Positions 1 through 7,756 of a stretch of DNA of 14,057 nucleotides are shown here, piece by piece. The notes under the pieces were generated by a model that searched no databases, was not told the DNA's origin, and was given only the letters and a program-made list of their open reading frames with translations. Made by a program: the position numbers and the translations under genes. The stretch comes from an uncultured Lachnospiraceae bacterium. GTDB lineage: Bacteria; Bacillota; Clostridia; Lachnospirales; Lachnospiraceae. The DNA is taken from positions 1-14,057 of the forward strand of contig CALYSH010000012.1 in the NCBI GenBank assembly GCA_945485625.1. The letters run 5' to 3'. Each line of letters opens with the position of its first letter. Within the stretch, counting starts at the first letter, position 1.

Positions 1-3000
1 GAGAAGGCTTGCAAGTGTGTATTCTCCGAGCCTCCTGTAGATGATTTATACATGGAGGAGCTCCCTCAGGTGGATGGGGCAAGAGTGTTCTCTGTTGAGT
101 TCCTGCCCGGTCAGTTCGATCAGAGAGCAGATTCTGCGGTACAGTGTATTCAGTTCCTGGATGAGAATGAGAATCCCATTATCCGTACTGCAGTCACTTA
201 TATGATTCAGGGAAATATTACCGAGGAGGAGTTTGCCAGAATCAAGGCAAACTGCATTAACCCGGTAGATTCCAGAGAAACCGATTTACAGAAGCCAAAG
301 ACCCTGGTGACCGTGTTTGAGGATCCTGCCGATGTAGCTGTTTTTGATGGCTTTATCGACATGCCGGAGCATAAGCTGAGGGAGCTTTATGATTCCCTGG
401 GGCTGGCAATGACCTTTAAGGATTTCCAGCATATTCAGAATTATTTCAGAGAGGATGAGAAGAGAGATCCTTCCATGACGGAAATCCGCGTATTGGATAC
501 CTACTGGTCCGATCACTGCCGTCATACCACTTTCTCCACCGAGCTTACCGATGTGGAATTTGAAGATGGTTACTATCGTTCTCCCATCGAGACCACCTAC
601 CAGAGTTACCTGGATACCAGAGAAGAAATCTTCAAGGGGCGCGAGGACAAGTTTGTCTGTCTGATGGATCTGGCCCTTATGGCAATGAGAAAGCTTAAGA
701 AAGACGGTAAGCTTGCAGATATGGAAGAGTCCGATGAGATCAATGCATGCTCCGTTGTTGTTCCTGTAGAGATGGATTACGGTGACAGAAAGGAAACCGA
801 GGAGTGGCTGGTATTCTTCAAGAATGAGACCCATAATCATCCTACCGAGATTGAGCCCTTCGGTGGTGCAGCTACCTGTCTCGGTGGTGCAATCCGTGAC
901 CCGTTGTCCGGTCGTGGCTATGTATACCAGGCAATGCGTGTAACCGGTGCGGCAGATCCTACCGTTCCTGTGGCTGATACCCTGAAGGGTAAGCTGTCCC
1001 AGAAGAAGCTGGTTCGCGGTGCTGCCAGCGGATATTCGTCCTATGGTAATCAGATTGGTCTTGCTACCGGCTTTGTAAAGGAAATTTATCATCCCAATTA
1101 TGTGGCAAAGAGAATGGAGATTGGTGCCGTTATGGGTGCTGCTCCCAGAGAGAATGTAATCCGTGAGACTTCCGACCCCGGTGATATCATCATTCTTTTA
1201 GGCGGACGTACCGGTCGTGACGGCTGTGGCGGCGCAACCGGTTCCTCCAAGGTACACACCGAGCAGTCCATTGAGACCTGTGGTGCAGAGGTTCAGAAGG
1301 GTAATGCTCCTACTGAGCGTAAGATTCAGAGATTGTTCAGACGTGCGGAGGTAAGCCGTCTGATTAAAAAGTGTAATGACTTTGGGGCAGGCGGTGTATC
1401 CGTTGCAATCGGTGAGCTTGCGGACGGTCTTACCGTAGATTTGGACAAGGTTCCCAAGAAATATGCAGGTCTGGATGGTACCGAGCTTGCGATTTCCGAG
1501 TCCCAGGAGCGTATGGCTGTTGTGGTAGATCCCAAGGATGTGGATGAATTCCTGGGTTATGCGCAGGAAGAGAATCTGGAGGCCGTACCGGTAGCAGTGG
1601 TTACCGAGGAGCCCAGACTGGTTCTGAATTGGAGAGGAAAGACCATCGTAAACTTAAAGCGAGCTTTCCTGGATACCAACGGTGCACATCAGGAGACCAC
1701 CGTTAAGGTGGAGATTCCCTCCGAAGAAGAGAATTATTTTGAAAAGTGGGCAATTCCCGCCGTGGGCGAGAAGGTGGAAGCAGGAGATGTGAAGACAGCC
1801 TGGCTGACCATGCTCAATGATTTGAATGTTTGTTCCCAGAAGGGTCTGGTTGAAATGTTTGATGCATCCATCGGTGCAGGCAGTGTATTGATGCCTTACG
1901 GCGGTGTTCATCAGTTGACGGAGACCCAGATCATGGTTGCAAAGCTTCCCGTTCTTCACGGAAAGACCGATGTGGTTACCATGATGAGCTATGGCTTTGA
2001 CCCTTATCTGTCCAGCTGGAGTCCTTACCATGGTGCGATCTATGCGGTGGTAGAATCCATGGCGAAGATTGTTGCAGGTGGTGGTGATTACAAGAAGATT
2101 CGTTTCACCTTCCAGGAGTATTTCCGCAGAATGACCAGTGATCCTACCCGTTGGAGTCAGCCCTTTGCGGCTCTGCTGGGTGCTTACGATGCACAGATTG
2201 GTTTCGGACTTCCTTCCATCGGTGGTAAGGATAGTATGTCCGGTACCTTCAATGACATTGATGTTCCTCCTACACTGGTTTCCTTTGCAGTGGATATAGC
2301 AAAGCAGCAGGACATTGTAACTCCGGAACTTAAGAAGGCAGGAAATCAGCTGGTACTGTTTGAAATCGACAAGGATGACTTTGATATCCCCATGTATGAG
2401 GCAGTGGGAGAACTGTACGACCAAATCCATGAATTGGCAGTGGCAGGAAAGATTTGTTCCGCATATGCCCTGGATTCCAAGGGTATTGCGGCAGCAGTTT
2501 CCAAGATGGCCTTTGGTAACAGGCTCGGCGTAAAGCTGAATGCGGACGTGGCTGCTGAGAAGCTGTTTGAGAACGGATTGGGTAATATTTTGGCAGAGGT
2601 TGCACCTGAGACAATCGCTGAATTAAATGACAAGGAGATAGAGTATACGGTAGTTGGTACCGTTACGGAGGAACCTTCCTTCGTATGGGGCGATGTAACC
2701 ATTTCCATAGAGGAGGCACTCAAAGCATGGACCTCCAAGCTGGAGAAGGTATTCCCCACCAAGGCGGTAAAGGGCACCGAGAAGGTTGACACCGGTATTT
2801 ACAGGGCGGATTCCGTTTATGTATGCAAGAATAAAATTGCAAAGCCTACCGTATTTATCCCGGTATTCCCCGGCACCAACTGCGAGTATGATTCCACAAA
2901 GGCATTCGAGAGAGCCGGTGCAAATGTAAAGACCTTGGTATTTAAGAACCTGAGTGCAACCGATATCCGCGATTCTGTGGATGCCTTCGAGAAGGCAATC

Positions 3001-3639
3001 AGTCAGGCACAGATCATTATGTTCCCCGGCGGCTTCTCCGCAGGTGATGAACCGGACGGAAGCGCGAAGTTCTTTGCAACCGCATTCCGTAACGCGAAGT
3101 TAAAGGAAGCGGTTGAGAAGCTCCTTCAGGAAAGAGACGGTCTTGCACTTGGTATCTGTAACGGTTTCCAGGCATTGATTAAATTGGGGCTGGTACCCTT
3201 CGGTGAGATCGTGGGACAGGATGAGAATGCTCCTACTCTTACGTTCAATACCATCAACCGCCACATTTCCAAGATGGTTTATACCAAGGTGGTTTCCAAT
3301 AAATCTCCCTGGTTACAGGGTGCGGAGCTGGGAGCTACCTACTGTAACCCTGCATCCCATGGTGAGGGTCGTTTTGTAGCACCGAAGGAGTGGCTGGATA
3401 AGCTGTTCGCAAACGGACAGGTTGCTACACAGTATGCGGATTCCCTTGGAAACATCAGCATGGATGAAGAGTACAATGTCAATGGTTCCTATCTGTCCAT
3501 TGAAGGTATCACCTCACCGGATGGACGCTGCTTCGGTAAAATGGCCCACTCTGAGAGAAGAGATACAGCCGTAGCAATGAATATCTACGGTAACCAGGAT
3601 ATGAAGATCTTTGAGTCCGGTGTAAACTACTTTAAGTAA
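1..3639 (+). CDS. purL: Phosphoribosylformylglycinamidine synthase, single-chain PurL, 5'-partial
   Basis: This enzyme converts FGAR, glutamine and ATP to FGAM, the fourth step of de novo purine synthesis, in the cytoplasm. The reading frame is open from base 1. The 17 codons before the Met at 52 encode a conserved-looking segment (FSEPPVD), so that Met is internal and roughly 40-60 N-terminal residues lie outside the window. Counting from that Met, I see the SDHCRHTTF motif at 153-161, the KNETHNHPTEIEPFGG ATP/substrate-binding motif from 257, and GGKDSMSG at 724-731 in the second PurM-like half. A C-terminal class I glutamine amidotransferase domain runs from about 933, with nucleophile Cys1036 (GICNGF) and catalytic His1103/Glu1105 (SHGEGRF). 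All catalytic residues are present. The size (about 1250 residues when complete) fits the large single-chain form, not the split PurLQS type. A GC-rich hairpin follows the stop. Confidence 0.97.
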   Translation, partial: EKACKCVFSEPPVDDLYMEELPQVDGARVFSVEFLPGQFDQRADSAVQCIQFLDENENPIIRTAVTYMIQGNITEEEFARIKANCINPVDSRETDLQKPKTLVTVFEDPADVAVFDGFIDMPEHKLRELYDSLGLAMTFKDFQHIQNYFREDEKRDPSMTEIRVLDTYWSDHCRHTTFSTELTDVEFEDGYYRSPIETTYQSYLDTREEIFKGREDKFVCLMDLALMAMRKLKKDGKLADMEESDEINACSVVVPVEMDYGDRKETEEWLVFFKNETHNHPTEIEPFGGAATCLGGAIRDPLSGRGYVYQAMRVTGAADPTVPVADTLKGKLSQKKLVRGAASGYSSYGNQIGLATGFVKEIYHPNYVAKRMEIGAVMGAAPRENVIRETSDPGDIIILLGGRTGRDGCGGATGSSKVHTEQSIETCGAEVQKGNAPTERKIQRLFRRAEVSRLIKKCNDFGAGGVSVAIGELADGLTVDLDKVPKKYAGLDGTELAISESQERMAVVVDPKDVDEFLGYAQEENLEAVPVAVVTEEPRLVLNWRGKTIVNLKRAFLDTNGAHQETTVKVEIPSEEENYFEKWAIPAVGEKVEAGDVKTAWLTMLNDLNVCSQKGLVEMFDASIGAGSVLMPYGGVHQLTETQIMVAKLPVLHGKTDVVTMMSYGFDPYLSSWSPYHGAIYAVVESMAKIVAGGGDYKKIRFTFQEYFRRMTSDPTRWSQPFAALLGAYDAQIGFGLPSIGGKDSMSGTFNDIDVPPTLVSFAVDIAKQQDIVTPELKKAGNQLVLFEIDKDDFDIPMYEAVGELYDQIHELAVAGKICSAYALDSKGIAAAVSKMAFGNRLGVKLNADVAAEKLFENGLGNILAEVAPETIAELNDKEIEYTVVGTVTEEPSFVWGDVTISIEEALKAWTSKLEKVFPTKAVKGTEKVDTGIYRADSVYVCKNKIAKPTVFIPVFPGTNCEYDSTKAFERAGANVKTLVFKNLSATDIRDSVDAFEKAISQAQIIMFPGGFSAGDEPDGSAKFFATAFRNAKLKEAVEKLLQERDGLALGICNGFQALIKLGLVPFGEIVGQDENAPTLTFNTINRHISKMVYTKVVSNKSPWLQGAELGATYCNPASHGEGRFVAPKEWLDKLFANGQVATQYADSLGNISMDEEYNVNGSYLSIEGITSPDGRCFGKMAHSERRDTAVAMNIYGNQDMKIFESGVNYFK

Positions 3640-3647
3640 AACAATGC

Positions 3648-3669
3648 GGCGGGGCAACTTTGCCCCGCC
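3648..3669 (+). terminator. GC-rich hairpin after purL, probable terminator
   Basis: GGCGGGGCAA (3648-3657) pairs perfectly with TTGCCCCGCC (3660-3669). Opening the two inner A-T pairs gives a realistic 8-bp stem with a 6-base loop. It begins 8 bases after the purL stop. The downstream bases are only mildly T-rich (TTGCCTGCTTG), so it lacks the T-run of a classical intrinsic terminator. It may terminate inefficiently or act as a 3'-end stabiliser. Confidence 0.55.
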
Positions 3670-3757
3670 TTGCCTGCTTGTGCGAGATGAATTCTTTTTG
3701 GAAATCCTGTTTTCTTTTGAATTTCAAAGATGACAAAAATACTGGGGAGGTAAAAAT

Positions 3758-5245
3758 ATGTACGCAACATTTTGGTCACTGGTTCCTCCGATCATCGCCA
3801 TTGTATTGGCGTTGATTACAAAAGAGGTATACAGTTCACTGTTCATTGGTATCTTAATGGGTGGTCTTTTTTATGCAGAGTTTCATTTTGAGGAAGCAAT
3901 CCTCCATATTTTCAACGATGGTATGGTGGCACAGCTTACGGACGGCGGAAACGTAGGCATTCTGATATTCCTGGTTATCTTAGGAACCATGGTATGTATG
4001 ATGAGCAAGGCGGGAGGCTCTGCTGCATTCGGTCGTTTTGCAGGTTCCAAGATTAAAACAAAGACGGGTGCCCAGCTTGCCACCGTTGCACTTGGTGTGC
4101 TGATTTTCGTTGACGATTACTTCAACTGCTTAACCGTAGGCAGTGTCATGAAGCCTGTGGCGGAAAAACATAAGATTTCCAGAGAAAAGCTGGCTTTTCT
4201 GATTGATGCTACCGCAGCTCCCGTCTGTATTATTGCTCCCATTTCTTCCTGGGCAGCAGCAGTAACGGGATACGTAGAAGGTGAGGATGGTTTCCAGCTG
4301 TTCTTAAGAGCAATTCCGTTTAACTTTTACGCGTTGTTTACTATTTTCTTTATGATTGCGGCTGTTTTGATGAAGGTAGAGTTCGGTCCCATGAAGGCAA
4401 AGGAAGCTGCCATGGACAAGCTGCAGGAAAAGGCAGCCCGGGCACAGGAAAGCGACGCAAATCCCAACGGGAAGGTAATAGACCTGGTGGTTCCGGTGGT
4501 GGCCCTGATTATCTGCTGTGTCATCGGTATGATTTATACAGGTGGTTTCTTTGAAGGTGTAGACTTTATTACTGCCTTCTCCGAGAGCTCCGCGTCCGTT
4601 GGCTTGATGCTGGGAAGCTTCTTTGCACTGATTATCACCATCATTTACTATTTGCTTCGCCGTTCCATGAATTTAAAGACCTGTATGGAATGTCTGCCGG
4701 AGGGCTTTAAGGCAATGGTTCCCGCAATCCTGATTCTGACACTTGCCTGGACCTTAAAGTCCATGACCGACAGCCTTGGCGCCAAGGAGTATGTGGCTGC
4801 CATGGTGCAGGGTTCTGCCGAAAGCTTAATGAGTATGCTGCCTGCCATTATTTTCCTGGTAGCTTGTTTCCTGGCATTCGCAACGGGAACCAGCTGGGCT
4901 ACCTTTGGTATTCTGATTCCTATCGTAGTAGATGCGTTCAGCCAGACCGATCCGAAGCTGATGATTATTGCCATCAGTGCATGTATGGCAGGTGCGGTTT
5001 GCGGGGATCACTGCTCCCCCATTTCCGATACCACCATTATGGCGTCCGCGGGAGCGGATTGTAACCATGTGGATCATGTTTCCACCCAGCTGCCCTATGC
5101 AATTTTTGTTGCGGTCATCTCCTTTATCACCTACATTGTTGCCGGATTCTTGAGAAACTCCGTGGTATGTCTGGTGATTGGAGTGGCTTTGATTCTGGGG
5201 GCATTGTTTGTGATGAAAAACCGGGACGAGGCAAACGTGTCATAG
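3758..5245 (+). CDS. NhaC-family Na+/H+ antiporter
   Basis: This 495-residue integral membrane protein should exchange Na+ for H+ at the cytoplasmic membrane, contributing to pH and sodium homeostasis. That role is family knowledge; the exact substrate is not readable here, and some NhaC relatives exchange organic ions. About 11-12 hydrophobic segments run through the protein, for example near residues 6-25, 28-43, 66-86, 190-210, 240-262, 280-300 and 475-490. The two family signatures are present: DDYFNCLTVGS starting at residue 119, and GDHCSPISDTTIMAS with Asp417 and Asp424 in polar membrane positions. A strong ribosome binding site, GGGGAGG at 3744-3750, sits 7 bases before the ATG and fixes the start. 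The gene stands alone between two hairpins, and I found no convincing promoter in the 118-base upstream gap. A gene symbol beyond the family name is not justified. Confidence 0.9.
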   Translation: MYATFWSLVPPIIAIVLALITKEVYSSLFIGILMGGLFYAEFHFEEAILHIFNDGMVAQLTDGGNVGILIFLVILGTMVCMMSKAGGSAAFGRFAGSKIKTKTGAQLATVALGVLIFVDDYFNCLTVGSVMKPVAEKHKISREKLAFLIDATAAPVCIIAPISSWAAAVTGYVEGEDGFQLFLRAIPFNFYALFTIFFMIAAVLMKVEFGPMKAKEAAMDKLQEKAARAQESDANPNGKVIDLVVPVVALIICCVIGMIYTGGFFEGVDFITAFSESSASVGLMLGSFFALIITIIYYLLRRSMNLKTCMECLPEGFKAMVPAILILTLAWTLKSMTDSLGAKEYVAAMVQGSAESLMSMLPAIIFLVACFLAFATGTSWATFGILIPIVVDAFSQTDPKLMIIAISACMAGAVCGDHCSPISDTTIMASAGADCNHVDHVSTQLPYAIFVAVISFITYIVAGFLRNSVVCLVIGVALILGALFVMKNRDEANVS

Positions 5246-5293
5246 GAAGAAGCCGGATTCAAAGAGGCGTGTATTCGGAACATTGAAAACAGG

Positions 5294-5332
5294 AAGGGCA
5301 TCGTTTGTCGCTTGGGCGTAAACGGTGCCCTT
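5294..5332 (+). repeat. 13-bp inverted repeat between the antiporter and GH13 genes
   Basis: AAGGGCATCGTTT (5294-5306) and AAACGGTGCCCTT (5320-5332) form a 13-bp stem with one G-U wobble and a 13-base loop. It starts 49 bases after the antiporter stop and ends 35 bases before the GH13 start. No T-run follows (GTAAGATAAAATAG), so it is not a classical intrinsic terminator. It could be a weak terminator for the antiporter gene or a regulatory structure for the GH13 gene. Confidence 0.55.
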
Positions 5333-5339
5333 GTAAGAT
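5312..5339 (+). promoter_or_regulatory. Weak candidate promoter for the GH13 gene
   Basis: TTGGGC (5312-5317) and TAAGAT (5334-5339) are 16 bases apart and resemble sigma-A -35 and -10 boxes imperfectly. Transcription would start near 5346, leaving a ~20-base leader with an AGGAGG ribosome binding site at 5355-5360. The -35 box lies in the loop/right arm of the inverted repeat, so the two interpretations compete. Confidence 0.25.
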
Positions 5340-5366
5340 AAAATAGAGATATTCAGGAGGATAATA

Positions 5367-6938
5367 ATGAGAGAATGGTTAAATAACGCAGTTTTTTATG
5401 AAATCTATCCCCAGTCCTTTCAGGACACCAACGGGGACGGAATCGGAGATTTCCGGGGAATTATAAAGAGATTGGATTATATAAAGGAGTTGGGCTGCAA
5501 TGCCATCTGGATGAACCCCTGCTTTGCCTCTCCTTTTGGAGATGCCGGCTATGATATATCCGATTTTTATCAGGCGGCGCCCCGGTATGGTACCAACGAG
5601 GATTTAAAGGAATTGTTTGAGGAAGTACACAAGAGAGATATGCATATCCTTTTGGATCTGGTTATGGGTCATACCTCTGTGGAACACAAGTGGTTTCAGG
5701 AGTCCATGAAGCCGGAGAAAAATGAATATACCGATCGGTATATTTGGACGGACTCTGTCTGGGAGACCCCGGAGGGAGCCCAGACCCTTCGCGGCATTTC
5801 CGACAGGGACGGCTCCTGTATTGTGAATTTTTTCTCTCATCAGCCCGCATTGAATTATGGATATTATGAGAGAACAGCCCCCTGGCAGCAGTCACCGGAG
5901 GATCCCGGTCCCAGGGCCAGTCTGGAGGAATTAAAGAATGTGATGCGCTTCTGGCTTTCCATGGGCTGTGACGGCTTCCGAGTGGATATGGCACATTCCA
6001 TGGTAAAGAATGATCCGGAAAGCAAGGGTACCATTGCCTTCTGGAAAAAGGTGAGAGCCTTTTTGGAGGAAGAATTTCCCAATGCAGTGATGGTGTCGGA
6101 ATGGGGCGAGCCGGATAAGGCCCTGGAGGGAGGCTTCCATATGGATTTTCTTCTGCATTTCGGACCCTCCCATTACAATGATTTGTTCCGCTGCGAGAAG
6201 CCCTTCTTTTCTTCTGAAGGGAAGGGGAATATCAGGGAATTCATGGATCGTTACCTGGAAAACTACGGAAAGACCAATGGAAAGGGACTGATTTGTATCC
6301 CTTCCGGAAACCATGATATGGACAGACTTGCCAGGACACTTACCCCTGAGGAAACCAAGGTTGCCTTTGCTTTTCTGCTTTCCATGCCCGGAGCCCCCTT
6401 CCTTTATTACGGGGATGAAATCGGTATGCGGTATGTGGAGGGGCTTCACAGCAAGGAGGGCGGTTACAATCGCACCGGCTCCAGAACACCCATGCAGTGG
6501 GAGAAAGGAGTCAATGCCGGCTTTAGTGCCGCGCCCGCAGAGCAGCTGTATCTTCCCCTTGATCCTGCAAAGGACAGACCCTGCGTGGCAGAGCAGCTGG
6601 GGAAGGAGGGCTCTCTGCTGGAGGAGGTGCGCAGACTGATTCAGATTCGACAAGACCATCCGGCACTGTGGAACAATGCAAAAATAGGCGGGATATATGC
6701 GAAGGAAAATGCATACCCCCTGGCATATATCAGAGCATGTGAAACAGAAGCCATTGCAGTGGTGATTAATCCGGGAAATAAGCCACAGACAGTTGATCTG
6801 GGAGCAGCTTATGCAGATATGGATCTGGAGAATCCGGTGTACACCATCGGAGGACAGATGTCTTCGGATGGGGAAGGCAGATGGATTGTGCCCGGCGCCA
6901 GTGCAGCATTTATTCCCATAAAAGGTACGGTGGGATGA
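5367..6938 (+). CDS. GH13 (alpha-amylase family) glycosidase, probable alpha-glucosidase
   Basis: This 523-residue enzyme should hydrolyse or transfer alpha-glucosidic bonds in malto- or isomalto-oligosaccharides. It has no signal peptide, so it probably acts in the cytoplasm on imported sugars. An N-terminal (beta/alpha)8 barrel begins with VFYEIYPQSF, followed by the calcium-site motif DTNGDGIGD at 20-28 typical of the oligo-1,6-glucosidase/trehalose synthase side of GH13. The catalytic residues are visible: nucleophile Asp207 (GFRVDMAH), acid/base Glu245 (VSEWGEP) and Asp317 (SGNHDMD). Region I reads DLVMGHTS (97-104), with Gly101 where most members have Asn. A C-terminal beta domain occupies roughly 440-523. 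The AGGAGG at 5355-5360, 6 bases before the ATG, supports the start. The queH gene follows after 58 bases without a terminator. Substrate and GH13 subfamily cannot be fixed by eye. Confidence 0.9.
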   Translation: MREWLNNAVFYEIYPQSFQDTNGDGIGDFRGIIKRLDYIKELGCNAIWMNPCFASPFGDAGYDISDFYQAAPRYGTNEDLKELFEEVHKRDMHILLDLVMGHTSVEHKWFQESMKPEKNEYTDRYIWTDSVWETPEGAQTLRGISDRDGSCIVNFFSHQPALNYGYYERTAPWQQSPEDPGPRASLEELKNVMRFWLSMGCDGFRVDMAHSMVKNDPESKGTIAFWKKVRAFLEEEFPNAVMVSEWGEPDKALEGGFHMDFLLHFGPSHYNDLFRCEKPFFSSEGKGNIREFMDRYLENYGKTNGKGLICIPSGNHDMDRLARTLTPEETKVAFAFLLSMPGAPFLYYGDEIGMRYVEGLHSKEGGYNRTGSRTPMQWEKGVNAGFSAAPAEQLYLPLDPAKDRPCVAEQLGKEGSLLEEVRRLIQIRQDHPALWNNAKIGGIYAKENAYPLAYIRACETEAIAVVINPGNKPQTVDLGAAYADMDLENPVYTIGGQMSSDGEGRWIVPGASAAFIPIKGTVG

Positions 6939-6996
6939 TTTCCCAAAACAATGACAGTGGGATGAAGCTCCGGGACCGGAAGGAGAAGTATCATCT

Positions 6997-7665
6997 ATGA
7001 ATCAGAGAAATTATCAGAAGGAGCTGGAGAAGCTTCTGGAGCTCTTTCAGACACAGCACCGGACGCCCCGACTTTTTCTGCACAGCTGTTGCGCACCCTG
7101 CAGCAGCTATGTGCTGGAATATCTGGCGCCCTTTTTTGAGATAACTGTATTTTATTATAACCCCAATATCTCCGGAGAACCGGAATACCGGAAGAGGGTA
7201 GAGGAGCAGAAGCGGTTGATTTCCATTTACAATCGGGAGAATAAGGGACATCCCATTTCGATTTTGGAAGGGGACTATGAACCCTCATGCTTTTATGATG
7301 CGGTGAAGGGTCTGGAGAAGCTGGGGGAAGGAAGCGAACGATGCTTTCGCTGCTTTGACCTGCGCCTGCGGGAAACCGTAAGACTGGCCAAGGAAGGGGA
7401 CTTCGATTATTTCGGAACAACCCTTACCATCAGTCCGCTAAAGAACGCCGGCAAATTAAACGAAATCGGTTTCTCACTGGAGCAGGAGTTTGGCATCCCC
7501 TGGCTGCCCTCGGATTTCAAGAAAAAGAACGGTTATAAGCGCTCGGTAGAGCTTTCCGCGCAGTATGAATTGTATCGTCAGGACTTCTGCGGATGTGCAT
7601 TTTCCAAAGCGGAAAAAAGTGTTCTTCCAAAACAGGAAAATCGGTTGACAAATGCAGAAGAGTGA
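6997..7665 (+). CDS. queH: Epoxyqueuosine reductase QueH
   Basis: QueH (formerly DUF208) reduces epoxyqueuosine to queuosine in the wobble position of GUN-anticodon tRNAs. It is the non-orthologous counterpart of the cobalamin-dependent QueG. The 222-residue protein has the family cysteine pattern: LHSCCAPCSS with Cys31, Cys32 and Cys35; CFRC with Cys116 and Cys119; and DFCGC with Cys198 and Cys200. These are the residues that hold the iron-sulfur cluster and adjacent iron in characterised members. The Asp/Arg-rich CFRCFDLRL and the TTLTISPLKN segment are also typical. AGGAG at 6981-6985 lies 11 bases before the ATG. No other queuosine gene is in the window. It is probably co-transcribed with the upstream GH13 gene, with no functional link apparent. 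Its last codons contain the promoter for the next gene. Confidence 0.93.
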   Translation: MNQRNYQKELEKLLELFQTQHRTPRLFLHSCCAPCSSYVLEYLAPFFEITVFYYNPNISGEPEYRKRVEEQKRLISIYNRENKGHPISILEGDYEPSCFYDAVKGLEKLGEGSERCFRCFDLRLRETVRLAKEGDFDYFGTTLTISPLKNAGKLNEIGFSLEQEFGIPWLPSDFKKKNGYKRSVELSAQYELYRQDFCGCAFSKAEKSVLPKQENRLTNAEE

Positions 7666-7673
7666 ATTACAAT
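7645..7673 (+). promoter_or_regulatory. Near-consensus sigma-A promoter for the helD-like gene, inside the 3' end of queH
   Basis: A perfect -35 box TTGACA (7645-7650) and a -10 box TACAAT (7668-7673) are separated by exactly 17 bases. The -35 box lies in queH codons and the -10 box starts 3 bases after the queH stop. Transcription would start near 7680, giving a leader of about 77 bases that contains the hairpin at 7705-7735. Confidence 0.75.
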
Positions 7674-7704
7674 AGGAAAACATCACTTTGAAACCAGAAA
7701 TGTA

Positions 7705-7735
7705 GTGCCCTGGAATTCTATGGATTCCAGGGCAC
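7705..7735 (+). repeat. 12-bp perfect hairpin in the helD-like gene leader
   Basis: GTGCCCTGGAAT (7705-7716) pairs perfectly with ATTCCAGGGCAC (7724-7735) around a 7-base loop, TCTATGG. It lies 39 bases after the queH stop and ends 9 bases before the AAGGAG ribosome binding site (7745-7750) of the helicase gene. No T-run follows, so a simple terminator for queH is doubtful. If the promoter at 7645 is real, this is a 5'-leader structure. Confidence 0.6.
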
Positions 7736-7756
7736 GAATCGGCTAAGGAGAGAAGT

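Noticed and set aside
52..54. ATG at 52 as the true start of PurL
   Set aside because: The frame is open to base 1 and the upstream 17 codons match conserved PurL sequence; no ribosome binding site precedes this ATG.
1654..2430. 258-codon minus-strand frame inside purL
   Set aside because: PurL motifs continue through the whole region on the plus strand, and the antisense translation shows no domain.
5318..5332. Possible catabolite-response (cre) site near CGTAAACGGTGCCC before the GH13 gene
   Set aside because: It departs from the cre consensus at three conserved positions and lies within the inverted repeat, which explains its sequence better.
6930..6965. Direct repeat GTGGGATGA at 6930-6938 and 6957-6965 around the GH13 stop codon
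   Set aside because: Nine bases is short, the copies are only two, and no flanking feature suggests an insertion or attachment site.
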